Shown piece by piece: positions 33,182 to 41,610 of a stretch of DNA of 64,000 bases. The stretch is from Paracoccus pantotrophus (GTDB lineage: Bacteria; Pseudomonadota; Alphaproteobacteria; Rhodobacterales; Rhodobacteraceae), in the NCBI RefSeq assembly GCF_008824185.1, contig NZ_CP044426.1, forward strand, positions 62,001-126,000. Direction: 5' to 3'. Numbering within the stretch: position 1 is the stretch's first letter; every line of letters begins with the position of its first letter. Below the pieces are notes generated by a model, which was given only the letters and a program-made list of their open reading frames with translations, was not told the origin of the DNA and searched no databases. The translations under genes and the position numbers were made by a program.

Positions 33182-34534
33182 ATGTCCGAATACCATCGAC
33201 TCGAGGCTTTGGCGCAGCAGCTTCTGGCGGCGGCGCGCAAGGCGGGCGCCGACCAGGCCGATGCCGTGGCGCTGGAGGCCGCCGCCGTCTCGGTCGATGT
33301 GCGCGCCGGGCATCTGGAACATGCCGAGCGCGCCGAGGGCGTCGAGATCGGGCTGCGCGTGCTGGTCGGCGGGCGGCAGGCCTGCGTCTCGGCCTCGGAC
33401 CGCTCGGCCCGGACCATCGAGGAAATGGCGGTCCGCGCCGTCGCCATGGCGCGCGAGGCGCCGGTGGACGACACGCTGGGCCTGGCCGAGCCCGAGCAGC
33501 TGGCCCGCGACACCGACAGCGCCCGGCTGGACCTTTACGACCACGCGGCCGAGCCCACGCCAGAGCATTTGCGGGATCTGGCCTTGCGTGCCGAGGCGGC
33601 GGCGCTGGCGGTCGAGGGCGTGTCGACGGTCGAATCCGCCGGTGCCAGCCATTCGCAGCGCCGCATGTGGCTGGCGGCGACGAACGGCTTCTCGGCCGGC
33701 TACGGGCGCAGCGGCCACAGCCTGTCCACCGTCGCGATCACCGGCGAGGGGCTGGGGATGGAGCGCGACTGGGCCGGCGAAAGCCGGGTCCATGCCGCCG
33801 ACCTGCCCGCACCCGAAGAGATCGGCCGGCTGGCCGCCGAACGTACCGTCGCCCGGCGCGGCGCGCGCAAGCCGCCGACCGGCGCCTTCCCGATCCTCTA
33901 TGACGAGCGCGTGGCCTCGGGGCTGATCGGCCACCTGGTCGCGGCGGTGAACGGCGCCTCGGTGGCGCGCGGCGCCAGCTGGCTGCGCGATGCGCTGGGG
34001 GAACAGGTGCTGCCCAGGGGGTTCGCGCTGCGCGAGGATCCGCACCGGCCGCGTTATGGCTCTTCGCGCCTGTTCGACGGCGAGGGGCTGGCGACCGCGC
34101 CGCGGCTGATCGTGGCCGATGGCGTGTTGCAGGGCTGGACGCTGGACCTGGCCACGGCGCGCAAGCTGGGCATGGACTCGACCGCCAATGCCATGCGCGG
34201 TGCCGGCAGCCCGCCCTCGCCCGGCGTGACCAACCTGGAGCTGACCCCGGGCGACAAGACGCGGGACGAGCTGATCCGCGAGATGGGGCGCGGCTTGGTC
34301 GTGACCTCGATGCTGGGCGCCTCGATCAACGGCACCACCGGGGATTATTCGCGCGGCGCCGGCGGCTTCTGGGTCGAGAACGGCGAGATCGCCCATGCCG
34401 TCAACGAATGCACCATCGCTGGCAACCTGCGCGACATGCTGCTGCGCCTGACCGCCGCCAATGACCTGCCCGACTGGCGCTCGATGCGCGTGCCCAGCCT
34501 TCTGGTCGAAGGGATGACCGTTGCCGGCGAGTGA
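33182..34534 (+). CDS. pmbA: PmbA/TldE subunit of the TldD/TldE metalloprotease
   Basis: 450 residues of the PmbA/TldD family. It lacks the HExxxH zinc motif that TldD carries, so it is the TldE/PmbA partner. Family landmarks: the GLRVLVGGRQACVSASD region, SAGYGRSGHSLSTV, and the C-terminal glycine-rich LGASINGTTGDYSRGAGGFWVENGEI split across the core. The complex degrades unfolded or small peptides such as microcin and CcdA. The TldD partner is not in this window. The next gene starts inside its last 14 bases. Confidence 0.9.
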   Translation: MSEYHRLEALAQQLLAAARKAGADQADAVALEAAAVSVDVRAGHLEHAERAEGVEIGLRVLVGGRQACVSASDRSARTIEEMAVRAVAMAREAPVDDTLGLAEPEQLARDTDSARLDLYDHAAEPTPEHLRDLALRAEAAALAVEGVSTVESAGASHSQRRMWLAATNGFSAGYGRSGHSLSTVAITGEGLGMERDWAGESRVHAADLPAPEEIGRLAAERTVARRGARKPPTGAFPILYDERVASGLIGHLVAAVNGASVARGASWLRDALGEQVLPRGFALREDPHRPRYGSSRLFDGEGLATAPRLIVADGVLQGWTLDLATARKLGMDSTANAMRGAGSPPSPGVTNLELTPGDKTRDELIREMGRGLVVTSMLGASINGTTGDYSRGAGGFWVENGEIAHAVNECTIAGNLRDMLLRLTAANDLPDWRSMRVPSLLVEGMTVAGE

Positions 34535-35342
34535 CCTTGCGCTTCTGGAACAGGCCGCGCATGAGGCGGGCGAGATCGCGCTGCGCTATTGGCGGCGCGA
34601 GCCGCGGGTCTGGGACAAGGGCGACGGCGCCGGCCCGGTGACCGAGGCCGACCTGGCCGTCAACGCGCATCTGGAGCGCCTGCTGCGCAGGGCTCGTCCC
34701 GATTACGGCTGGCTGAGCGAGGAAAGCGCCGACGACCCGGCCCGGCTTCAGGCCGAGCATTGCTTCATCATCGACCCGATCGACGGCACTCGCGCCTTCA
34801 TCGACGGGCAGGTCGGATTTTCCCATGCGCTGGCGATCACCCGCGGCGACCGGGTGGTGGCGGGCGTGGTGCATCTGCCGGCGCAGCGCACCACCTATGC
34901 CGCCTCGGCCGATGGGCCGGCGCTGCGCGACGGCAAGCCCATTGCCCCCTCGGCGCAGGGGTTGCGCGGCGCCCGCGTGCTGACCAGCAAGGCGAGCCTC
35001 GATCCCGTGCATTGGCGGGGCGCGGCGCCGCCGGTCAAGCGCAGCTTCCGCCCCTCGCTGGCCTGGCGGCTGTGCCTGGTGGCGGACGGGCAGTTCGACG
35101 CCACGCTCTCCACACGCCCGGCCTGGGAATGGGACGTGGCGGCGGGCAGCCTGATCGCCGCCCGTGCCGGCTGCCTGGCCAGCGACCTGTCCGGCGCGCC
35201 GATGCGTTTCAACGCCGCCCGGCCGCTGACCGACGGGCTGGTGGTGGCGGCGCCGGCGCTGCACCGCCAGCTGATCGCCGCCATGACACCCCGGATGGCG
35301 ATGCCCGGCGGTCGGGTTGATGCGCCGCCGCCCGCCGACTAA
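34521..35342 (+). CDS. Inositol monophosphatase/CysQ-family phosphatase
   Basis: 273 residues. The Li-sensitive magnesium phosphatase motifs are visible: E67-E68 (WLSEESADD), DPIDGTRAF (D85, D88) and the C-terminal WEWDVAAG. Family members dephosphorylate inositol monophosphate or 3'-phosphoadenosine 5'-phosphate; the gene is often called cysQ-like in this group, but the substrate is not set by sequence. The start is a TTG inside pmbA; no ATG or GTG in frame precedes the first helix, and GAAGGGA lies at ribosome-site distance, so translation is probably coupled to pmbA. Confidence 0.83.
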   Translation: MPASDLALLEQAAHEAGEIALRYWRREPRVWDKGDGAGPVTEADLAVNAHLERLLRRARPDYGWLSEESADDPARLQAEHCFIIDPIDGTRAFIDGQVGFSHALAITRGDRVVAGVVHLPAQRTTYAASADGPALRDGKPIAPSAQGLRGARVLTSKASLDPVHWRGAAPPVKRSFRPSLAWRLCLVADGQFDATLSTRPAWEWDVAAGSLIAARAGCLASDLSGAPMRFNAARPLTDGLVVAAPALHRQLIAAMTPRMAMPGGRVDAPPPAD

Positions 35343-35400
35343 GAAGGGGAAAAAGGCCGGAACCGCTCTGGCCATGTCCCGCAGATGACAGGGCCCGCGC

Positions 35401-35946
35401 ATGAGCCGTCTTCCCCCCGCGACCCGCGACCGGCTGGCCGACGAGATCACCTTTCATCCCGCCAATGCCGAGGCGCGGCTGCTGCGCGAGGCGCTGGGGC
35501 GTTTCGCCACCGGCGTCACCGTGGTGACCACCACCGGGCCCGAGGGACCGCTGGGCATGACGGTGAACAGCTTCTCCAGCGTTTCGCTGGAGCCGCCGCT
35601 GGTGCTGTGGTGCCCGGCCCGCGCCTCGGCCCGGCACGCGGCCTTTGCCGGGGCGGCGGCCTGGTCGGTGCATGTGCTGGGCGCGGAACAGCTGGAGACC
35701 TGCCTGCGCTTCACCCGCGGCGGCCGGCAGTTCGAGGGGCTGGAGAGCGTGCTGACCCCCGAGGGCGTGCCGGTCATTCCCGGCGTCGCGGCGCGCTTCG
35801 ACTGCATGGCCCATGCCGCGCATGAAGCGGGCGACCATTCGGTGCTGATCGGGCGGGTGCTGCGGGTCACGGTGGCAGGCCCGGGCGATCATCCGCTGGT
35901 CTTCGCCGCCGGCCGCTTCGGCCAGTTCGAGCCGGATGCCGGCTAG
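35401..35946 (+). CDS. Flavin reductase family protein
   Basis: 181 residues with the split-barrel FMN fold of the HpaC/flavin reductase-like family. Signatures: FATGVTVVTTTGPEG near residue 35-50, GMTVNSFSSVSLEPPLVLWC and the C-terminal HPLVFAAGRFGQF. It would supply reduced flavin to a monooxygenase or act as an oxidoreductase. No partner oxygenase is adjacent. It is convergent with the DUF2867 gene. Confidence 0.85.
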   Translation: MSRLPPATRDRLADEITFHPANAEARLLREALGRFATGVTVVTTTGPEGPLGMTVNSFSSVSLEPPLVLWCPARASARHAAFAGAAAWSVHVLGAEQLETCLRFTRGGRQFEGLESVLTPEGVPVIPGVAARFDCMAHAAHEAGDHSVLIGRVLRVTVAGPGDHPLVFAAGRFGQFEPDAG

Positions 35947-35952
35947 GCCGGG

Positions 35953-36429
35953 CTAGCCGCGCATCAGCCGGCGCAGCATGGCGCGCACGATCAGCCGATG
36001 CGCCGGCCCCACCACCAGCATATAGGTCCGGCCGAAGCGATTATGCGTCACCACCGAGGAGGTGATCGCCAGCTCTGCCCCGTGGGTCGAGATGCAGGTC
36101 ATCACGTCCAGATGCCGGTCGCGCTCGGCCAGCACCAGCAGGTTGGGCGCGGTATGCTCGACCAGAAAGAAGTCCAGCCGCTGACCGGCGCGCACGCTGT
36201 CGCTGGGCGCCTTGCCCAGCCCGCCGATGCGCCGCACGCCGAACCGCGCCGACACCGCGTCGCGAATGCGGAAGGCCAGGCCCAGCAGGGGCAAGGGGCG
36301 GCTGCGGATACGGTTCCATGCCTCCAGCGGGGTGATCGGCGCGGGCAGCAGCACCGTTTGCCGGTCGAGAAAGTCCAGCCGCCCGGGCGGCGCCAGCAGC
36401 GGCACCCCTTGGATCTGATCGGCCTGCAT
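35953..36429 (-). CDS. DUF2867 family protein
   Basis: 158 residues. The segments FRIRDAVSARFGVRRIGGLG, HLDVMTCISTHGAELAITS and VVTHNRFGRTYMLVVGPAHRLIVRAMLRR match DUF2867, a soluble family of unknown function, often fused to NAD-binding epimerase domains elsewhere. Here it stands alone. A strong ribosome site (GGAGGTGAA) precedes the ATG. Confidence 0.78.
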   Translation of the reverse strand: MQADQIQGVPLLAPPGRLDFLDRQTVLLPAPITPLEAWNRIRSRPLPLLGLAFRIRDAVSARFGVRRIGGLGKAPSDSVRAGQRLDFFLVEHTAPNLLVLAERDRHLDVMTCISTHGAELAITSSVVTHNRFGRTYMLVVGPAHRLIVRAMLRRLMRG

Positions 36430-36507
36430 TTCACCTCCGCTGCCGGGATGGGCGCAGTCTAGGCGGGGGCGGGAAGGCGGAAAGCCGTCAAACTGTCGCA
36501 GCCGGGT

Positions 36508-37158
36508 TCAGCTGCCCTCCAGCGGCGGCAGCGGCTGCGAGAAGATGTCGTCGATCCGCGGCAGCGGTGCGGTGCTGGTGCGGATCGACCGGCCCGGCCC
36601 GGACAGCGTGGCGATCTGCCGGGCAAGCCGGGCGATGGCCTGCGACTGTGCGCGGGCGATGGCGGCGGGGTTCTGGTCGGCAAGCGGCACGGAAATGTCG
36701 AAGCCGCGCGCCTGGTTTGTGCCGCCCGCGCCCTCGTCAGCGACGAAATAGCGCCCGGTCAGGCGATAGCTGCCGTCGGCCTGGGCCAGCGCCTTTTCCA
36801 CCCGCACCTCCAGCCGGCGACGCGGCGGTTCGGCCAGCGGCCATGGCTCGGCGATCACCGTGGCGCCCGAGAGATCCGAGATGCTGCGCGCCAGCGTCAG
36901 CGTGAAGGCGCGCTGCGGATCGTCGGCCCAGAGCTGTTTCGTGTTCGAGCGCACCGCCCCGTCCCCGGTCTGCCAGCTGACCTCACCGCCCGAGGCGTAT
37001 TCCGGCAAGGACACGTCCTTCAGCTCCGCCGTGCCCAGCCGGTCGGGCACCCGTTCGCCCGTCATCGGCGGGTCGATCAGGTAGCGCGCGGTCTTTTCGC
37101 CGTTCGAGCAGGCGCCGAGCAGGGCGAGGCAGGCGGCGGAGGCAAGGATCAGGCGCAT
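36508..37158 (-). CDS. pqiC: PqiC-type lipoprotein of the Pqi lipid transporter
   Basis: 216 residues starting with a lipoprotein signal peptide (LILASAACLALLGACSNG; lipobox LGAC). The remaining sequence fits the ABC-type transport auxiliary lipoprotein family (PqiC/YmbA), including ARYLIDPP at the start, the ADDPQRAFTLTL region, LAEPPRRRLEVRVE and YRLTGRYFV. It is predicted to sit at the outer membrane and close the Pqi tunnel. It starts one base after the pqiB stop codon, at the end of the operon. Confidence 0.85.
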   Translation of the reverse strand: MRLILASAACLALLGACSNGEKTARYLIDPPMTGERVPDRLGTAELKDVSLPEYASGGEVSWQTGDGAVRSNTKQLWADDPQRAFTLTLARSISDLSGATVIAEPWPLAEPPRRRLEVRVEKALAQADGSYRLTGRYFVADEGAGGTNQARGFDISVPLADQNPAAIARAQSQAIARLARQIATLSGPGRSIRTSTAPLPRIDDIFSQPLPPLEGS

Positions 37159-37159
37159 C

Positions 37160-39226
37160 TTATCGTCCCAGGATGAAGGCTTGCGGATTGCGTTCGATGG
37201 TCCGGGCCAGGCTGCCGAAGGCATTGGCGGCGCGGCGCATCTCGCGCATCAGGTTGATGGTCTCGTTGTTGAAGCTGGAGCGGTCGCCATAGGCGGCGAT
37301 CACCGCATCGGCCCGCGCCGCCAGCGCCTCGAGCCGCGCGGAAAGCTGCGGCAGGCGTTTCGCCGCGTCCGAGACATCCTGCGCCGCCGTGCTGGCCGAG
37401 GCGAGCGCCGTGTTCAGGCTGCCCGCGGCATTGCCGTCGCGCAGGTCGTTGAGCAGGCCGGAGGCCGCCTTCAGCGTCTCGGACAGATCCCTGGGCAGCC
37501 GTTCGGCATCCTCGGTGCCCAGAAGCGCGCGCACGTCCCTGAGGATGCCCTCGGCCTCGGTGCCGATGGCGGCATAGTCCACCGCCTCGATCTTGACCGC
37601 GGCGGCGTCGATCTGGTCGACCATGGCCGGCACGTCGGCGGCGGCGAGCTTGACCGCCTCGGCCGCTGCCGCCGCCTCGTCCACCATGCGGCGCAGTTGG
37701 CCCACCGCGCCGGATTCGCGCAGCTCGGTGGTGACTTGCCGGATCTCGCCGGCGGCGGCCTGCGCGTCCTCCAGCGTGCCGCGCAGGGCGCCGGGGATGG
37801 CGCGGGTATCCTCGCTGCTGGCGATGGCGGTGACGCTGTTCATCATGTCGGTGACGGATTTCAGCGCCTCCTCGATCGGCAGGTTGCCGACGCGGGTCAG
37901 GAAGCCCTGTGCCGTCTCGGTGAAATCGGAGATCTCGCCGGGGACCGAGGGGATGAGCGGATAGGGATCGCCGGCGCGGTCCAGTTCGGCCGGCGTGGCA
38001 TCGGGCAGTTCGACCAGCTCGACCTGCAGCGAAGTGCCGAAGAAACCGGCGCTGGCGACGCGCGCCCGCAGGCCGGCCCGGACCTGGCCGGCCAGGAAGT
38101 CCAGCGCCTGCTCGGGCGTGGTCTCGTCCGGCAGGCCCAGGCGGGCGGGGGTCAGGGCCAGCGTCACCTCTTGCTCGATATGCTCGCGCCCCTCGGCATC
38201 GGCGATCACGCGGGCGGCCAGATCGGTGACGCGGCCGACGGTCAAGCCCATGAACTGCACGTTGGCGCCGGTCTCCAGCCCCTTGACCGATTCGCCGATG
38301 CGCATGGTTAGCCGCAACGCCTGCGCCTCGTCGGCGAACAGGTTGGTGCGCGCCGTCGCCTCGTCGGGTTGCAGGGTAAAGACATGGCCGTCCTCGACCG
38401 GCCGCCCGCCCGAGGTCAGGGTGGCGAATTCCGCCCCGCCCTGCAGCACCGAGGCCAGCGAGTTCACGTTCAGCGACAGGCCCTGCGCCCCCAGCGATAC
38501 CGAAAAGCCCGAGGTGTCCCAGAACACCGTGCTGGTGGTCAGCCGCGCGTCATGCGGCGCGGCGATGAAGACATCGGCCAGCACGCTTTCGTCGTCCTCG
38601 GACAGGCGCAGGTTCTGCATCTGCCCGACCGGCAGGCCGCGGAACATCACCGGCGCGCCCTCGGTCATGCCGCGCGAACGGTCGGTCGAAAGCACGATCC
38701 AGGTGCCCTTTTCGCCGAAGCTGGTCAGCGGCGGCCGGTCCAGCCCCTGGAAGCGGGTCTGCGGCTCGTCCGGCTTGTCGTCCCAGAAGCCCTCGACGAA
38801 GGCGCCGGTCAGCACGGTGTCCAGCCGCGAGATGCCCTGGGCCGAGACCTGGGGCCGCACGATCCAGAACTGCGATTCGCTGTCGATATAGGGGGCCAGA
38901 TCCTTGTCCACCCGCATGTTCACCAGAACCTGCTGCAGATCCTCGGTGAAGCGCACCGATTCGACCTTGCCCACGGTGATCTCGCGGAATTTCAGCGCGG
39001 TTTCGCCCGGCGTGATCCCGGTCGCGTCCTTGAAGGCGACCGAGATCAGCGTGCCGCGTCCGGCGATCATGTTCCAGCCCACGCCCAGCGTCACCACCAG
39101 CGCCGCGATCGGCACCAGCCAGATCAGCGGCAGCCCGGTCCGCACGGCGCGGGCGGCGGGCTTGCGGACGGGTTCGGCGGGTTTCAGGGGGGCGTCGCTG
39201 CGCTCGGGCGAGGGCCTGTCGGTCAT
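37160..39226 (-). CDS. pqiB: PqiB, MCE-domain intermembrane lipid transport protein
   Basis: 688 residues. One N-terminal membrane helix (GLPLIWLVPIAALVVTLGVGW) is followed by three MCE domains: the first opens RGTLISVAFKDATGITPGET, the second has GTWIVLSTDRSRGMTEGAPV, the third ESVKGLETGANVQFMGLTVG. A long alpha-helical tail with Ala-rich coiled coils follows. The protein forms a hexameric syringe-like tube across the periplasm. It overlaps the upstream pqiA gene by four bases. In E. coli the pqiABC operon is inducible by paraquat; no SoxS site was looked for in detail. Confidence 0.92.
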   Translation of the reverse strand: MTDRPSPERSDAPLKPAEPVRKPAARAVRTGLPLIWLVPIAALVVTLGVGWNMIAGRGTLISVAFKDATGITPGETALKFREITVGKVESVRFTEDLQQVLVNMRVDKDLAPYIDSESQFWIVRPQVSAQGISRLDTVLTGAFVEGFWDDKPDEPQTRFQGLDRPPLTSFGEKGTWIVLSTDRSRGMTEGAPVMFRGLPVGQMQNLRLSEDDESVLADVFIAAPHDARLTTSTVFWDTSGFSVSLGAQGLSLNVNSLASVLQGGAEFATLTSGGRPVEDGHVFTLQPDEATARTNLFADEAQALRLTMRIGESVKGLETGANVQFMGLTVGRVTDLAARVIADAEGREHIEQEVTLALTPARLGLPDETTPEQALDFLAGQVRAGLRARVASAGFFGTSLQVELVELPDATPAELDRAGDPYPLIPSVPGEISDFTETAQGFLTRVGNLPIEEALKSVTDMMNSVTAIASSEDTRAIPGALRGTLEDAQAAAGEIRQVTTELRESGAVGQLRRMVDEAAAAAEAVKLAAADVPAMVDQIDAAAVKIEAVDYAAIGTEAEGILRDVRALLGTEDAERLPRDLSETLKAASGLLNDLRDGNAAGSLNTALASASTAAQDVSDAAKRLPQLSARLEALAARADAVIAAYGDRSSFNNETINLMREMRRAANAFGSLARTIERNPQAFILGR

Positions 39227-39882
39227 TCATGGTCCTTGCGGCTGCGCAGCGGAAGGCCGCGCCAGATCAATCTCGGGTCGAAGCTTTGCGCGGAAAGCAT
39301 GGTGAAGGCAACCGACAGCGCAAAGGACACCGCGGCAGGCCCCGGATGGATCGAGGCGACGAAGCCCAGCTGCACCAGCGCCGACAGGATCGCCACCACG
39401 AAGACGTCGATCATCGACCAGCGGCCGATGAACTCGACCACCTCGTAAAGCGCCAGCCGCTTGTGCGCGGCCCTGACCGTCGCCGGCCGCCCCGCCACCA
39501 GCGCCAGCCAGGCGATGGCGACGAACTTGCCGACCGGCACCATGACCGAGGCGGCAAAGATCACCGCCGCGATGCCGTAATTGCCGTAATGCATCAGTTC
39601 GACCACGCCGCCCAGGATGGTGGATTCGCTGTTGCCGCGCAGCCCGCCGAAGGTCGAGGTCTTGAGCATCGGAAACAGGTTGGCCGGGATGTAGAAGATG
39701 AACCCCGCCGCCAGCCAGGCCCAGACCGCGTTCAGGCAGCGCCGGTCGGGCGGCACCAGCGCGCTGCCACAGCGGCGGCAGGTCGTCTCGGCCTCGGGCC
39801 AGGCCCGGCCGCAGCTGCGACAGCCGACCAGCCCGGCGCGATGCGCGGTCAGCACCGGGGCGTCTTGGGCGGGCGCGCTCAT
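39223..39882 (-). CDS. pqiA: PqiA single-domain membrane protein, second copy
   Basis: 219 residues. A zinc-ribbon-like CxxC pair near the N-terminus (CRSCG and CRRCGS) precedes about four membrane helices, with GFIFYIPANLFPMLKTSTFG and FIGRWSMIDVFVVAILSAL typical of PqiA. E. coli PqiA has two such halves fused; here each half is a separate gene, and this is the second half. It overlaps both the first-half gene and pqiB by four bases, so the four genes form one operon. Confidence 0.87.
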   Translation of the reverse strand: MSAPAQDAPVLTAHRAGLVGCRSCGRAWPEAETTCRRCGSALVPPDRRCLNAVWAWLAAGFIFYIPANLFPMLKTSTFGGLRGNSESTILGGVVELMHYGNYGIAAVIFAASVMVPVGKFVAIAWLALVAGRPATVRAAHKRLALYEVVEFIGRWSMIDVFVVAILSALVQLGFVASIHPGPAAVSFALSVAFTMLSAQSFDPRLIWRGLPLRSRKDHE

Positions 39883-40558
39883 GCCCGCGGCTCCGGCACG
39901 ATCTCGCGCCCGTCGGTGGCCATGCCGGCATCCTCGATGGCGTCCCAGATCGTCGCGGCGCTGGTAAAGGCGTTGCTGGCGGCGTTGACCAGGATCAGCC
40001 CGCAAAAGGCCCAGAAGGCCGGGCCGAAGCTGATGTTGGCCAAGCCCCCCACCTTGACCAGCGCGATGGCGGTGCCGATGACGAAGATCTCGGCCATAGA
40101 CCAGGGCCGCAGCGCCTCGGACAGGCGAAAGGCCGGCACGGCATGGGCAAAGGGCCGGCGTTTCCGCGCCAGCGGCAGCAGCGTATAGACCAGAAGCAGC
40201 GCCCGCAGCACCGGCAGCCCCACGATCATGCCCAGCACCGCCACGGTCAGCGGCATCAGGGCGCCGTGCGAAAAGGCCAGCGCCACGCCGAAAAGCGAGG
40301 TCTGGTTGCCGAACCCCATGCGCGAGATTTCCAGGAACGGAAAGAACACCGCCCCACCATCAGCACCAGCGAGGCAAAGGACAGCGCGATGATCCGGGTG
40401 AAGGCGCCGGCGCGCGGGCTGGCCAGCAAGGTGTTGCAGCGCAGGCAGCGCGCGGTCTCGCCCGGCTCCAGCTCGCGCTCGACATGCAGCGCGTCGCAGC
40501 GCGGGCAGGCGGTCAGCCCGGCGCCGGTGGAGAGGTCGTATTCGCCTTCGGTCTGCAT
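39879..40558 (-). pseudogene. pqiA: PqiA single-domain protein, first copy, with a one-base frameshift
   Basis: The frame opens MQTEGEYDLSTGAGLTACPR with CxxC motifs (CPRCD, CLRCN), runs to SFASLVLMVG, then is lost; homology continues in another frame at GAVFFPFLEISRMG and stays intact to the end (FVIGTAIALVKVGG). On the coding strand GTGGGGCGG needs one more G to read LMVGAVFFPFL. With that base the gene would be 227 codons; without it, the length is not a multiple of three. The run at fault is C4 at 40352-40355 of the plus strand. Either a true frameshift or a sequencing error; the intact overlap with the next pqiA copy favours an error. Confidence 0.8.
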
Positions 40559-40723
40559 CGGCACAGAATATCCGCGCGCGGGGCCGGCGCAAGATGGCGC
40601 GGCTGCTCGCGGCTAGCCGGTCCCCGGCGGCGCCTGGGGGAAATAGGCGGCATTTGAGCGGTTAACTGGTATTTGGCGGCGCGGCGCGAGACCTTTCCCG
40701 GCAGGCAACGAAAGGAATGGTTC

Positions 40724-41524
40724 ATGGCCGGGAACGGTGGCGGCGCCCCGATCATCATCAAGAAGGTTCAGGGCGTGTGCGAAGCCGGGCATCACGGCGG
40801 CGCCTGGAAGGTCGCCTATGCCGATTTCGTCACGGCGATGATGGCGTTTTTCCTGCTCATGTGGCTGCTGAACGCCACCACCGAAAAGCAGCGGCAGGGG
40901 CTGGCGGAGTATTTCAACCCGACGCTGATCCATTCGACCCGCAGCGGCCATGACGGGCCCTTCGGGGGCGAGGTGCAGGATGCCGAAACCGATTCGGGCC
41001 AGGGCGCCGGCGCCTCGCGCGACACGCTGGCCGCGCAGGCGCGCGAAGGCCGGGAAGCGGGTTTCGAGGAGATGGCCCGCCACGTCCAGGACCAGCTGAC
41101 CGGCAGCGGCGCGGAATCCATGCAAAAGGTCAATCTGCTGCGCCATGTCGTGACCCGCATGACGGACGAGGGGCTGGTGATCGAGTTGACCGACCTGATG
41201 GACGAGCCGCTTTTCGTCGGCGACAGCGCCCAGCCGACCCCGGCGATGAAGGAACTGGCCGGCATCCTTGCGGGTGTGTTGGGGCGCATCAGGAACGAGG
41301 TCGCGCTGACCGGCCATGTCCGCGCCTATCCCGAGATGCTGATCCAGTCGCCGGTCTGGGCGCTGTCGGACGCCCGTGCCCATGCCCTGCGCAACCTGCT
41401 CGAGGGCTCGGGCTTCGACAGCGCGCGCATCCAGCGCGTCACCGCCTTCGCCGACCGGCGCAACCGGTCGGTGAACCCGATGGACCCCAACAACAACCGG
41501 ATCGAAGTGATTTTACTGAGATGA
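40724..41524 (+). CDS. motB: Flagellar stator protein MotB
   Basis: 266 residues. The single membrane helix contains the proton-channel aspartate D34 in YADFVTAMMAFFLLMWLL, preceded by an IIIKK basic tail. The C-terminal OmpA-like peptidoglycan-binding domain has LTGHVRAYPEM and SDARAHALRNLLE. It forms the stator with MotA, which is not in the window. A CTTTCCCGGCAGGC-AACGAAAGGA leader provides the ribosome site. It heads the flagellar group, and the 131-base upstream gap has a weak CtrA-like site. Confidence 0.92.
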   Translation: MAGNGGGAPIIIKKVQGVCEAGHHGGAWKVAYADFVTAMMAFFLLMWLLNATTEKQRQGLAEYFNPTLIHSTRSGHDGPFGGEVQDAETDSGQGAGASRDTLAAQAREGREAGFEEMARHVQDQLTGSGAESMQKVNLLRHVVTRMTDEGLVIELTDLMDEPLFVGDSAQPTPAMKELAGILAGVLGRIRNEVALTGHVRAYPEMLIQSPVWALSDARAHALRNLLEGSGFDSARIQRVTAFADRRNRSVNPMDPNNNRIEVILLR

Positions 41525-41544
41525 CCGGCCGGGCCGGGATGCCG

Positions 41545-41560
41545 TTAGCGGCATGTTAAC
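41545..41560 (+). promoter_or_regulatory. Near-consensus CtrA site upstream of flgE
   Basis: TTAG-CGGCATG-TTAAC matches the CtrA full site TTAA-N7-TTAA(C) at all but one position. It lies 50-66 bases before flgE in the gap after motB. CtrA is known to control flagellar operons in alphaproteobacteria, including Rhodobacteraceae fla2-type clusters. The context makes it likely; binding is not shown. Confidence 0.55.
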
Positions 41561-41610
41561 CCCCGGCCGGCAAACTCCACGCAGAACGACTCAGACAGGG
41601 TGACAACAGA

